A DNA stretch of 64,000 nucleotides from the NCBI GenBank assembly GCA_037892935.1, contig JAYXKI010000007.1:1922001-1986000 (forward strand). Direction: 5' to 3'. The translations under genes were made by a program, and so were the position numbers. The notes under the pieces are model-generated. The model did not search any database, was not told the DNA's origin, and saw nothing but the letters and a program-made list of their open reading frames with translations. This DNA is from Phlebopus portentosus (lineage: Eukaryota > Basidiomycota > Agaricomycetes > Boletales > Boletinellaceae). This document shows positions 1 through 11,578 of the stretch, in pieces (the first letter of the stretch is position 1; every line of letters starts with the position of its first letter).

Positions 1-577
1 GAGAGGCATAACCCCGCTACGTTCTACAATCGTCGTGATCTGCCTAGGCGTCGTGTTCACCGTCAGAGGGAACTTTGCCCAAATCTCCGGGGAAGAGAGC
101 AACACGGATCGGAATCGGGTACATACTTCACATAGCTGGACGGCTTCGGACAACGTCAAGGCAGCGTGCCAAAGTATGCGAGATAGCAATTCGTCTGGCA
201 ATCTAGCCAGTCCAAGATGCATTGCGATTGTTTCTATGCTCTTTTCTGTGTGCTCGGTTGCTTCTTCCAGGGAATCAGCGAGAGTACGAAGAGTGCATAA
301 GATGCCTTTGAACCTCCTGGACTGACTTCGTGAAGCTCTGAATGACTCCAGAAAGTCTTCGCAGGAAACGATATGAGGAAGGTCACCACTGCAGAAGCAT
401 ATGAGTCAAACAAAGAAAACGGAAGTTGTAAACTAATCACTTGGTGTTATAAACCGAGTTCCAGATATCGTTGGTATCCAGCGTACTTCTGCCGCTTCCC
501 GTCAGAATCCCATTCAAAAAACCAAGCAGCGTTTGAATATCGTCTCTGTGTAATTTAATGGACCGGATTGTTGGCAT
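1..577 (-). CDS. F-box protein, N-terminal part (runs off the left edge)
   Basis: This is the first part of an F-box protein, the substrate-recognition subunit of SCF ubiquitin ligases. Exon 1 is 577-441 and starts with MPTIRSIKLHRDD. A 52-nt intron (440-389, GTGATT...CTGCAG) is spliced in phase 2. Exon 2 runs from 388 to the window edge. The F-box helices are visible in exon 2 around LARLPDELLSRILWHAA, followed by a run resembling VCTRFRSVLLSSPEIW. The C-terminal leucine-rich part lies outside the window. The complete paralogue at 50526-52204 has the same exon 1 length class, intron position and phase, which is what fixes this model. In both places a hydrolase gene on the same strand lies just upstream. 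The substrate is unknown. Confidence 0.75.
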
Positions 578-991
578 GACTGTGCTCGTTTCTGTATTAA
601 AAGGTGAAGCAAAAAGTCTGCACATTGACAGAAATGAAGCTGCGGACAGACAGCATTTGCGACATGTTGATCTAAAGGCTGAGCAGCTAGCTTTTAAGTT
701 TGTTCATTGAGGTGGTAGAGACGAGCGGTGATCAAGGCCTTCTCGGAGACCGAGGTTCCTCGGCAAATTCAAACAAGCGGATACCAGCAGTTTCTCAACT
801 TTTTGGTCTTGCAACACACCGACATCATTGATCGGAGACGTCTCCATGGCTGTGATTTACGTGATGGTTGAAATCCGTGAGGTACCTCAATTTGCGATAC
901 CGTAGCGATCTTTTTCGACACCACGGACGGACGACAAGAGCCAAGAATTGTACGGAATCAGAATAAAATTAATTCGGTTGAGAGCAATCGG
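578..991. other. Intergenic, nothing recognised
   Basis: This is the spacer between the F-box start and the 3' end of the hydrolase pseudogene. I see no conserved reading frame, repeat or RNA gene in it. It should contain the promoter of the F-box gene on the minus strand. Confidence 0.4.
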
Positions 992-2118
992 CTACACGGA
1001 CTGCTCAACAAAGCACTTGATGACATCTACAGTCTCTGACCGCTCCGCTTCGTCGCTGAAAACAGCTACACAATCGTGCCAGGCGTCCTTCCCCTCGTAA
1101 TAAATCACCTTGTCTTCACCCATCGAAATCTTCATCCTCCGGTAAAGTTCCTGCATTGATCTAGAAGAACCTCGACATCGCCCGCATTAATAAATGTCCG
1201 TGGAAAACCCTCAAATCTCACGTTTTCGAGGTACAAACTTGCAGGTGAAATGTAAGGGGTTTGAGATGCGATATCTGGCCCAAATGGTTCAATGAATCCA
1301 GGTGGTGCGTCAACCGCATGAGGTGTTCGGAACAGCGTGATCGTATCATGCTTCGCGTTCGTGTAAAAGGATGAACCTTCGTACCAGTGCGAGCCACTCA
1401 TGTCAGCCCATGGAGAGAGCAGGACCAGAGCCGAGGGCACGTCTGGCAGATTCGTGGTTCTCTTGTATTCGAGTAGGTAACGTGTTAGGGCCAGGGCAAG
1501 ATTTGCGCCTGCAGAATTACCTGCAACGATGATCTGATTGGAAGAGAATCCCGGCTTATTTATCAAGTAGTTGTAACCTGAAATTGCATCGATTAATGCA
1601 GAAGGGAACTGTCCTCTCGTCGGTTCGGGAGGGATAGATGTAAGTCTGTACTCGAGGTTGAACGTCCGTTTCACAGACGGGCACGAATCGAGGAATGCAT
1701 GGCAGATATTCGAGCACGGATGATTCGGGTGTGCAGAAGCCATTGTGTAACCTCCGCCATGAAGGAAATAGACAATTTTCTCGTCCTTGTCGGGCTTTTG
1801 TTCAACAACGATGTTCGCGTCCTTTTTGTGCATCCAGTAGCCAGTAATCCTTTCTGCACCTACGCCTGCCGTCTCCGCCCATTCTTTGATTTTTCCAGTA
1901 ACGAGATGTGGTGCGCCGTCCACGTAGACTCCATTCGCTGCCTCGCTGCCGTCAAAGTTCTGGTCTGAGGTCGGGGCAGAGATCAGTTTCATCGATCCGC
2001 ATATTACATAATTAGGTCAGAGCCAGAACGAGAGCCGGAGATTATCACTCACGATCGTTCTAAGCCAACCAACCATGCTCGAATGAATTGTAGAAACACG
2101 GCTTTCTTTAATGTCCAT
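992..2118 (-). pseudogene. HSL-type alpha/beta hydrolase (Abhydrolase_3), broken copy
   Basis: The main open stretch (1992-1132, 286 codons) is a hormone-sensitive-lipase-family hydrolase. It has the oxyanion motif HGGG at residues 78-81, the nucleophile elbow GNSAG at 158-162 (Ser160) and the acid region GDVEVLLDQ near 271. Two defects are visible. Upstream, the same frame extends to an ATG at 2118 with family-like residues but is interrupted by TGA at 2019-2017. Near 1156 a one-base loss moves the frame. After it the expected C-terminus resumes (RRMKISMGEDKV, then the catalytic-His region DAWHD at 1087-1073) and ends at TAG 994-992. In the frame that stays open, the protein would lack the catalytic His. 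These enzymes hydrolyse short-chain esters or lipids. The substrate here is unknown. A truncated expressed form cannot be excluded. A far more decayed copy lies at 52486-53390. Confidence 0.75.
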
Positions 2119-2726
2119 GACTCACCGCGTGTCAGGTCCATCTAGACGGGGGGTACGCAGATGCAAACAGATAACCTATTTTAACCTATAACAGCATGTA
2201 CTAGGTGATCTCGATGTATACAAGCAAAGGCAGACGAACGCTCACAAAAACTACCTTGTCAAGGTCTCATGAAGATAATCTAGCATACCCATAGGAAAGG
2301 TGTGAGTATATTGTATAGGAACATCTATTGAACGTCTCAAAACATACCATCTGTTCAGATCTCTTTCAGCTTGCTCAGGTTTATGTAAAACAATTCAAGG
2401 CCCGACTTTTATGTAAGAAGAGAATTCAAGGTCCGCTAGGATTGCAAATAAATACTGTTTTTATTGTATACAGATAAAACAAAAATAATATTAATACTAT
2501 CTGAGACCCGTATTAGGCAGGTCGTTGATCCAGAGGGAAAGTCGTCCTCGAGAACGAGAGAGAGTTGCGTGAGGGTACGACGTCGTGGACGCACAGTCGG
2601 CGGCTCTCCAAACATAGAATTCTGCTAGGGATTGGAGAGTCAGCGACGACGAAAAGCGGAAGTTCGGACGCAAAATTTACACACCTGCATCTCGCCGCCA
2701 GCAGTCAAGAAATTGGGTACCTGCCC
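2119..2726. other. Intergenic, nothing recognised
   Basis: This stretch is AT-rich between about 2160 and 2510. I find no supported gene. It separates the hydrolase pseudogene from the 3' end of the HMG-box gene. Confidence 0.4.
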
Positions 2727-3960
2727 TTATATACCAAAGGCCATCGGTTGCTGCGCTTGCGCATGTGAACTCGGGAACTGGAACGTATTCATCGCGTTGT
2801 ATTCGCCTCCTCTTTGCTGAGCTGCGACCTGTCCGTTCACTTGCGCCTGTTGTTCACCCGCTGCACTAGCTTTCTCCATCGTGGGTGATCTCAAGAAGAA
2901 GTTGTTATTCGAGCCCGTGTTTGTCTCCAGGAGCTTCGGAAGCTTGATCGCAGGAGGCGCTGGTGGGTAGAGATCCGTTTGCTGAGCCGAAGCTCCCAGA
3001 GCGCTTGTCGAGCGACGGCTCTGTGGGAGTACGAAGCTAAGAGGTCCCGGAACAATACTCTGCACAGTCTGTGCTGAAATTTGCACAGGCAGTGAATGAC
3101 CGTGTCCATGCCCATGTCCTCCATGGTGCGAATAGGATGACGAGATTGGACCCGATTCCAGCGAGAAGCTTGCGAGCGCATTCCAGGTGTCAATTGCGTG
3201 ACTCCCACCTGATCCAGACATCAAAAAGCCCAGCGGAAGTGAGAGCGGCTGCGCCTGACCTTGTGACTGAGGTCCTTCGGATTCGCTCATATCGAAGTCC
3301 GTAAGGTCTGCAACCTCCACTTCGGGCACACTTCCACAAGTCCCGTTCGCATACCCATAGGTGCTGTAAAGCGATCCATCGCCGGACATCGAATTGAGCT
3401 CGCTAAAGTCCTCCGAGTCCACGGTCGATGCAGAAGAAGACATGCTCGTCGTGCTAACTGTGCTACCTATCGAACACGCAGAGCTGTTCCGTGCTCGCGC
3501 ACCAGTACCGCGGACGCGACTTGTCGACTTCATATGATCTCGCTTCCCCCGCCCTTCCTCTTCTTCTTCGCCTTCCCACCACTATCGACTCACCCTTCTT
3601 CTTTTTTCTTATCGGAGTGGCTAGATTGATAGACGTACCATGGGTACATCTCCTCGTGCTCCTCCTTTCTTTGCTTCGCCAAGTCATCCCAGTATTTGCG
3701 CTCTTCCGCAGACAACGAATGCCATTGTTGCGAGATCACCTTTGAAAGATCTGCTTGGCGCTGTCGTCGCATTACCAGGTCTCCCTCCTGCGCTGCCACT
3801 GCCTCTGCCTCGTTCTTTTCTTTCGCAGGCAGCACTCGGGATGGAACAAGATGAACGCATTCTCCAGTCGCTTGATATAGTCCTCGTCTCCGCACTTTGA
3901 CCGTCGCTCCGTACCAGCGAGCTGGAGTGTATGTGCATGCAGGTTTGGAGGAAGTGGAGG
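2727..3960 (-). pseudogene. HMG-box DNA-binding protein, frame disrupted
   Basis: Parts of one HMG-box protein lie in consecutive minus-strand frames. The start of the box (RLENAFILFHPECC) lies in one frame near 3870-3830. The rest of the box (QADLSKVISQQWHSLSAEER through EMYPWYVYQ) lies in another, about 3770-3640. A long Ser/Gly/His/Gln-rich tail with an acidic stretch (DLTDFDMSESEG) lies in 3533-2727 and ends QQPMAFGI. The first change of frame falls within a few codons of ILFHPECC, too tight for an intron, so it looks like a one-base loss. The second, near 3590, could be an intron, because GTGAGT is present. HMG-box proteins of this layout are fungal transcription factors, some of which act in mating or pheromone response. 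I cannot tell which this is. The upstream start is unresolved. A sequencing error is the main alternative to true decay. Confidence 0.6.
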
Positions 3961-5392
3961 AGGAACTTGCTAGCCTTGAGACGCAGGTTGGACCGTGGGT
4001 TGGCTAAAGTTGAGTGTATGCAAATGCGTGGACAGAGCAAGAGGAAATGGAATTTTTTTTTCTTGTGAAAAGAAGAGCTGCTGCAGTCTGTTACTGACCT
4101 ACTTTGCTCTTGACGCAGTCAACAATAGCAGTGGCACATATGTGCTCAACCCATCCATTGACTGCGACATAGCAAGTGGAAAGTGAATCAGGTGTGCATC
4201 TATCATCAATCATTATATCTTGTTTTTAAAAAAGTGGCAGATGCTTGGGACCACAAAGAGGCAAGGTGGAGGACGACACGACATGGTGGTTCAGGGTTAA
4301 GGAGGAATGTGGGGATCTGTGAGAACACGAAGTCCATTTCTTCATCAACTTCTAGTGGAACAGATAACTGCAGATCATCTGGAGTGCATTGCATAGATCA
4401 CAATAGATTATCTGGTTCTACCTTTTTGAATGTTCTAAACAGATTATCTATGAGTAAGACCTTATAGGTATACAAAGGGCTTCTGATTTTGTCTTTCCAG
4501 GTAATCGACTTAGAGAATCTGGAACAAGACTTTCATAGGTAATAAAAAGATCATATATTTTCATCTATGCATTGACTTATCTAGATCATCTACTGCCATA
4601 CTAGGAAATATACTTCCAGCTGATCTTCATCTATCTAGAGGGGTACAAATAGATAGGCCCGACACGCAGTGACTTGCGCGGACGTTGCGTGGGTGTCAGG
4701 TTTGTGATTACCCACCATGGCAGGCGGAGAACCATTGTCCCAAGCCAAAACCAAGCGTAGGGCTGCTGTAGAAAGGGGGCGACTCTGGTGCGGTAAGACA
4801 TGAGCAGTGCTACTCTTGGTTGAAAATAAAGCTGATGCCGGTTCTGGGTGACAGGGGGAATTATACTCCTTTATATGAGATTATTTGAAAGCTAAGATTG
4901 TACATGCAGCTCGCATCATCCCACAAGCTGGCTTCCAACCCCATTTCGAAGATAGCGTGTTCTACTTCTCCCTCGCGCATGAAGTGCATCACATAGGACA
5001 TACGAAAAGCTTCCGCCGGTGAAGATGTGATTTCTTCGGGTTCTCTCTCAGCATCAGCGGGCTATTCGGCAACCGAGGACCACCTCTCCGTTCTTCAGAT
5101 TTGCAAAGGTGCTGTTTCTTTTTCATATTTTTCGATCAAATGCTTATCATTTTCAAATTCCTGAGTACATATCGTTTTATGGCTTGTGGTCAAACCTCAT
5201 TAGTTGTCTCTGATGGAGTATTTGAGCTAAATACCCATTTCTCTCTACTCCGGTACCAACGTAAGTTCAATTCGACACCCCACTCACAGTCTGTGCTCCG
5301 CAAAAATGGCATCCGCAAGCGGCATATCTGTGTCCCAAGTCCATTCAACAGTGAGCCCCTCACGCATCTTCATCTTTTAACGCTAACATGGC
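3961..5392. other. Intergenic, no supported gene
   Basis: Only short unconvincing frames occur here. Between 4330 and 4650 the sequence is rich in short AGATNATCT-like and TCTAGA-like words. At 5311 an ATG follows CTCCGCAAAA and is followed by a GTGAGC donor-like site at about 5359. This could be the displaced first exon of the DUF6534 gene that resumes beyond the retrotransposon, but that is a guess. Confidence 0.35.
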
Positions 5393-5397
5393 TATGG
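5393..5397. repeat. Target-site duplication TATGG, left
   Basis: These five bases before the left LTR equal the five bases after the right LTR (11997-12001), as expected from Ty3/Gypsy integrase. Confidence 0.9.
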
Positions 5398-5815
5398 TGT
5401 TAGGCGGCGAGACTAACAGGCGTTGATCTCGAGGCGGCCAACACAACAACAAACAACTGGCTAACGCGAGTTGCCGGGCTATACGCACGCTATGTTGCAG
5501 TGAAGGTAAGTAGAATTCAACAAACTAATAATACAAGAGTAGATACCTATGTCGCAGTGAAGGTAAGTAGAATAGAAAGACAAGGAACGAAAGAGTCAAA
5601 CTATCTACTTATATAGACTTTGAGCACGGGAAAGGTCTACTCTAATAGGAAGTCACATGATAAGGAATGAGATAATTAGTGAGCGTGATAGAATGTTGTG
5701 GAATGTTCCAGCAATTGGATGAATAAGCGCATAAGAAAAATAAAAGACAAGGAAAAAGAATATTAAAATGAATGATGACATAAGAAAAGAAAAGGAAAAT
5801 GTTCGAGTCCTTACA
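5398..5815 (-). repeat. 3' LTR of the Ty3/Gypsy element
   Basis: This 418-bp LTR matches 11579-11996 at all but seven positions. Inside it a word of about 25 bp (TATGT[T/C]GCAGTGAAGGTA...) occurs twice, about 60 bp apart. On the element's strand a TATATAAG box is present. The polypurine tract abuts its inner edge. Confidence 0.93.
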
Positions 5816-5829
5816 TCACCCCCCTCTCA
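5816..5829 (-). other. Polypurine tract of the retrotransposon
   Basis: Read on the minus strand, the bases directly next to the 3' LTR are GAGAGGGGGGTGA. This purine run is where plus-strand DNA synthesis is primed. It overlaps the last codons and TGA stop of pol. Confidence 0.8.
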
Positions 5830-8800
5830 AGGTTGGGCGTCCCGACCAACCACATAATCCTTCTGACGACATGAACCTATACAGTGCTCGCATGCTTTGT
5901 CGAGGTATTGTTAACTTTCGCGGAGCTCCAGGATGTTTGCGATAGAATTCTTGAATTGATTCCTGTGCATTATCCTTGACGTCAGATTCCGGCTGCCATG
6001 TCGCTTCCTCATATCCGACCCACTTGACTAAGAACTGGAGCCTTCCTCGATGTAGACGTGAGTCGAGTATTTCTTCAACCTCGTACTCTTCTTGTTCGTC
6101 AATGATCACTGGCGGGGGTGGAGGCGGCTTCTTTTGTGATTCGAAAGACGGTTGAACGGCCGGTTTGAGCAGGATCTCGTTAAAGACGGGATGAATGTGT
6201 TTCCATGTCTTCAGGATCTTTAGCTTATATGCGCTCGTGCCCACCTTTTCCATAACCTCGAATGGGCTAAACCATTTGTCGTCCATCTTCTTTGTCGGTC
6301 AGATCGTCTTAATGTTTCGACCATCCAAGAAGACCTTTTGTCCCATCTCATAGACTACCGACTTTCCAGCGTGACAATCATAAAAGCATTTCATGTCTTC
6401 ATTGGCCTGAGTCAGATTGGCCTGAGCGAGTTCGTGTATTCCCTTGACATGTTTGGCAAACTCTTCTGCTGATAGATTGGATGAAGTCGTTCCAACGCCC
6501 GTGAAGCCTGAAGGGTGTTGTCCCGTGTTGACGAAGAAGGGTGATAGTTTGGTCGCTGAATGTTCACGATTGTTGTGCGCAAACTCTGCGAGAGCTAGCC
6601 AGTCCGCCCAGTCTGATTGTCAATGATTGACATATAGTCGAAGGTACTGTTCGAGTTCTTGATTAACTCGTTCTGTCTGTCCGTCCGTTTGAGGGTGGTA
6701 CGCCGTTGACGGATTGCCTTCGATGTGAAGGAGTTTGTACAACTCCCTCATCATCTTCACATTGAACTGTACTCCTCGGTCGTGGATGATCTTTCGAGGT
6801 AAGCCGTGCAACCGGAAGACATGGTCCCTGTAAATCCTGGCCATTCCTTCTGCCGTCAATTTTGTTGTTGTTGGTATCACATGGATTTGTTTGCTAAAGC
6901 GATCGACTACCACACAAATCGCGTTAAATCCATTTGACTCCGGCAACTCTCCGATCAGGTCGACCGTGACAACTTGCCATGGCGCCTCCAGTACCTTGTT
7001 AGGGTGCAAAACTTTTGCCCTTGTTGTTCTGAGGGCCTTTGTTCGCTGACAACGATCGCATCCTCACATGTAATTCCTGACATCGACGTACATGTTAGGC
7101 CACCAGAAACTTCTGTTTGCTAGTGCAACGGTCTTGTTCGCTCCTGGGTGGCCTGCCAACATCGAGTCGTGACACTCCCTCATCACTTCCTCCCTCACAC
7201 TCGTCGGTATGAAAACATTTTGAAACTTCTTCGTCTTCATCATCGAGAGCTTAACCGTCACCTCCTTTTTCCACAACCCATCTACGAACACTAAGTTCGT
7301 CGGTCTCTCTTCCTCATTCACCTCCGCTTGTGCCTTTTGAATCTTTTCAATCAGCACATCCCTTGACATCTCCACCGTTCCTCTGACCAGCCATTCATCT
7401 CTAATGAATGTAACGTCTTCATTATCCCGTTCGCCCTTGTTGTAGTCTGCTCGTCGCGACAATATGTCTGCCTTGCCTAGCGTCTTCCCTGGCTTGTGCA
7501 CCAGCGTGAAGTCAAACTCGGCTAAATCGAGCCACCAACGAGCTTGTCGACGATTCAGCTTCTGAGGAGATTGGAAGTATGTCAGGTTCGCGTGATCAGT
7601 CCATACTTCAAAGGGTTTCTTGGCTCCTTGAAGGTACTGCCGCCATTCCTTGAGGGCTTGTACGATTGCGAGCATCTCTTTGTCATAGATCTCATAATTC
7701 CGTTCGGCCTCCAAGAAGGTCGACGATCGATAGGCTATCACTTTCCACTTGTCGTCTTGTTTCTGAAGGAGCACTCCTCCAGACGCAAAGTCCGATGCAT
7801 CTGCTTCGACTCAGAAAGGACCCTCCTCGTTCGGGATGGCTAGAACCGGGGGACTACTCAACCGACCCTTCAACTCTTCGAAAGCTCGTTGTTCCTCCTC
7901 TCCCCACTTCCATTCCACCTTACCCGTCAGCGTCGTCAGGGGTTTAACGACAGAGCTATAGTCCCTTACGAATCGTCACAACCAATTCCCTAGTCCCAGG
8001 AATTGTTGCAGTTCGTGAACGTTTCGCGGGATTGGCCACTCCTGAACCGCTGTTGTCTTTTTCGGGTCCATTCGAACCTTGCCATTACCGATGATGTGTC
8101 CGAGATATTTAACTGTATCAACCTCGAACTCACATTTCTGTGGCTTCAGGAAAAGTCCATTTTGATGCAGGATCTCAAAGACTCGTTTGGTGCGTTGGTG
8201 ATGTTCCTCCAAATCATTCGAGAAAATGAGGATATCATCGAGGTAAATGATGACGATACCCTCATGGATCATTTCTCGAAAGATATCGTTCATGAAACCT
8301 TGGAATGTCGCCGGCGCATTGCATAGTCCGAAAAACATGACCGTTGGTTCGAATAAGCCTAAATTTGTCCTAAACACTGCCTTCCATTCATCTCCCTCGC
8401 GAATCCGAATGTTGTAATATCCCCAATGAACGTCGAGCTTCGTGATGTATTTCGCATCCTTGACCCTATCGATGAGCTCATTTATCAATGGCAATGGGTA
8501 TTTGTTCTTAACCGTTCCTTCGTTAAGCTTTCGATAGTCTTGGATCGCTCGTAGGCTCCCATCTTCCTTCTTAATAAAGAAGAACGGAGATGCCATTGGG
8601 GATTTCAACTGTCGGATGCGTCCAGATGCTAGGTTCTCTTCGATGAACTCCTTCATTGCCTCTTGTTCTTTCGGCGACAATGGGTAAACCTTGCAATCGC
8701 TAGGCTTAAAATCTGGCTTCAAGTCGATAGCATAGTCCCACATTCGATGGTTTGGTAGGCGTTCAAACGATTCTTCACTAAAGACATCCGCATATTCCTC

Positions 8801-9785
8801 CAGATAAGGTGGCCACTTCACCACCTCCTTCATCCGCACATTCCTCACAAATTCTTCGTCTATCTCCTCGCTCGGTAGTGACAACTCACATTCATCAGGG
8901 CAACGCGTGAACTTGACTGTTCCCGACCTCCAGTCAATCTCAGGATTGTACTTTGTCAACCAGTCATGTCCGAGGAAGATGTTGCTCGATGCTAAGGATG
9001 TCACCGCCAGTCGTATCTCCTCTTCATGTTTCCCAAAGAACATTCGTACGACTACATATTCCTTGATCAATCCCGCCTCATTGCTTGTTCCGTCAGTATT
9101 GAAGACTGGTCTAGGCCGAATGTACCTTTGGGTGGGGAAACTGTATCATTTGACAAAACCCTCGTCGATACATGAACCCGTGCATCCTGAGTCGATTAGC
9201 GCATGGGCATCGATGAAGTTTTCCTCTTCGAGTAGAGGGTTTGACAAATCTACTTCATCATCGCCCGCTATCTTTGGGTGTACGATGCTAACGAAGGCGT
9301 CCAACTCTTTTCCTCCCGCCCTCCTGACAAATTGATCTGCGTCCACTATGCCCTCGCGCCATACCTCAGCTGCGCGTCTGCCAACCACATCCCATACTGC
9401 TTCAGTATCGTTCGCCTGAGCAACAACGTTCTCGCGGTAAGGTGCTTCCGCCTCAACCTCATTTTTTATAGCGGTTTGATTCCGCTCTTCCACACTAAGC
9501 TCATTTGAATCGCCTGCTTGCGCATTCACTTTTCTAACCAACAAATCTGTGTAGACGTCGAAGTCATCGTCGTCCGCTTCAGGTTCGTCAGGTATTACGT
9601 CGGTAAGGAGTTTTCGAAGGGTGAAACCATCACTGATATTCGCATCTTGGTATTGTACAACAGGACGATTATATTTTAACGAGTCTGACGAAAAGAATCC
9701 TTTAGGTGATCGACCAGTTGTTTCGACGTCTACGTCTGGTCTTCCGGAAAACCCTCGCCTTCTACGAGTTCTTCCAAATCAGCAG
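5816..9785 (-). pseudogene. pol: Pol polyprotein (protease, RT, RNase H, integrase, chromodomain) with six internal TGA codons
   Basis: This is one long frame on the minus strand. Protease shows ALIDSGCTGS near 9190. Reverse transcriptase shows [14 protein letters not shown] and the catalytic [11 protein letters not shown], then LGHIIG. RNase H shows VWTDHANLTYF. Integrase shows the His/Cys-like zinc region (H...H...GCDRC), VTVDLIGELP and HPQTDGQTERVN. A chromodomain follows at about 6090-5930 (EEILDSRLHRGRLQFLVKWVGY). Internal stops are TGA at 9148-9146, 7978-7976, 7813-7811, 7066-7064, 6622-6620 and 6301-6299. At each of these Arg fits the family, so a CGA codon probably became TGA. The frame opens just before the end of gag and lies -1 relative to it, which suggests expression by -1 frameshifting in an active relative. 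Confidence 0.9.
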
Positions 9786-11181
9786 GTACCGCTCGTACAT
9801 CGACGTCGTCGACCTCTTCGAAGGAGGATTCCTTTGCTTGGCCGAGTTCCTCGAAGAGCACCTTTCTGTCTGCTGGGACGAAGGCCGCAATGATTGCACG
9901 TATTGTTTCACAGCCTCGGGGGCATTCCTGGATGTAGTGGCCTACCTGACCACACTTATAGCAAGCACGTGTACGGCGCGCCTGGTTCATCATCATGTCC
10001 ATCGGCTGACCTAAGCCTCCATATGTTACTCCAGTGGCGTCACGACGATCTTGGATGGGTGGAGCAAAGGGGCGAGCTGCTTGTTGAGGTGGTGCCAGAC
10101 ATTTCAATGGTTGCGGCGCTGGTTTCATAATCGTCGAGCTGATCGTCTTCCTCCGGCATTCGGCCATCAGATCTCTGATCTGGCGCTCAACCCTGTCAAC
10201 CTTGACCACCGCCTTCTTGAATTCTTCATACGTTGTTGGCTCGTTGGGTAAACGCATGATACCTTCGACCACCTTCGGGTTCAGAGCCCTCTTGAGGCGA
10301 CTCATCAGCCATTTGTCATGAGCCTCCGTGGCCAGTCCAGCATCCACTCAGCAAATGTCAAACTTGTTGAAGAATTCATCTGCATTGAGATCGCTCTGAT
10401 ACATCGCGTCGAGTCGTTCAAATGCTTTTTGAGACCGGGCCGGGTCATCGAACGAGGTATCAAGCTTCTTTAGGAAAGCGTCCCAAGTATCCTTGAATGC
10501 TATCCTACTATGTTTGTCGATTGCACCACTCGTGTAGCTTTCTGCCCAGCTCGCAGCAGTACCGCTCTTCATATATGACAGAGCGAACATGATCTTCGCT
10601 TTGCTTGTCCTAAACTCCGATTCTGATGCATAAACATACAGGCGCAGCTCTCGTTTGAAGTCGACATATCCGTGCTTGCCATCGAAGTCTCGGGGCTTGG
10701 CGACATGAACCTTGTTTGACTTTGATCCTTGGCCCGTGCCTTCTCCTGCTGCCTGGAGCGCTAGCGCAATCGCCGTAGCAAGGTCCGTTATTGACTCTTT
10801 CGACAGCGACATCTCTTGCTCTTCTTCTTCATCCTCCTCTTCTTCGTCTGTTGGTATGAGCGGAGCAGGCTCTCGTGGTTCAGTGAAAGACAACGAAGGT
10901 GCTATAGGTGGAGCTGTCGTCTGGCCTGTCGATGTTGATGGCCCTGGTAAAGGAGCCGTTGATCGCGTGGGGGTAGGGGGTGCAGGATCATCTATGTCTC
11001 CCTCTCGCTTCGCTCGCCAATAAAGTGACTTTCCTTCTCTGTCAGAGTACCACTTCTTCGCATTCTCGTCCCACCAAGCAGTAAAGATTTGATCACCTGA
11101 CTTGACAATGTGATGTCCTCGTGACGCACTCCACCTACAGTTTGTTGGGAGAGCCGCCCGCTGGTCGTCAGTTAGATCCAC
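9730..11181 (-). pseudogene. gag: Gag with CCHC zinc knuckle, one internal TGA
   Basis: This nucleocapsid-type protein has an acidic and Pro/Ser/Thr-rich N-terminal part, a capsid-like helical region ending LNADEFFNKFDIC, and the knuckle CYKCGQVGHYIQEC (CX2CX4HX4C) near 9965. A TGA at 10350-10348 splits the frame, again at a site explicable as CGA to TGA. The frame ends at TAG 9732-9730. The true start is unclear. The frame continues upstream of 11181 to about 11255 without an ATG, and an in-frame TAG lies just beyond it. Confidence 0.85.
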
Positions 11182-11578
11182 CTTGATAGGCCGGGGGTGG
11201 AACGGGGATCGGTACAGTGTTCGGACGGGACTGACTTCAGATGACCAGCTCGTCTTTGAAATTGACGACTAGTTGGAAGGCACCAAGGTAGATGATGAAC
11301 GAGATGCTCGATGATGATTGGACTCTATGAGTCACCCAAGAGAACGTCTGATGCGAGTTCCACAGAAGAGTGATTCGGAGCGCCACAATTGGAGGGTTGA
11401 TTGATTGTTTCGGGAACTATCGGGACACGTCAAAGTCAGTCGGACCTTGACGGGCAAGATAGGGGTTGCTCGGATAACTCTGGGATGGGCGCGGTCGTTG
11501 ACCGTCGATGTGTCTCCTGCGTGGAGTAGCGACAAATGAGTGGTTAACCCATGGGTTCAAGAGTAGGTCTTTCTATTA

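Noticed and set aside
5816..10350. TGA read as Arg or other sense codon in this genome
   Set aside because: Host genes in the window (GPI8, Tup1, peroxidase, SxIP gene) end at TGA, TAG or TAA in the normal way, so TGA is a stop here. CpG decay explains the element's TGAs.
11540..11578. tRNA primer-binding site next to the 5' LTR
   Set aside because: The bases after the LTR on the element's strand do not show a clear match to a tRNA 3' end that I could defend, and self-priming is possible in some Ty3/Gypsy elements.
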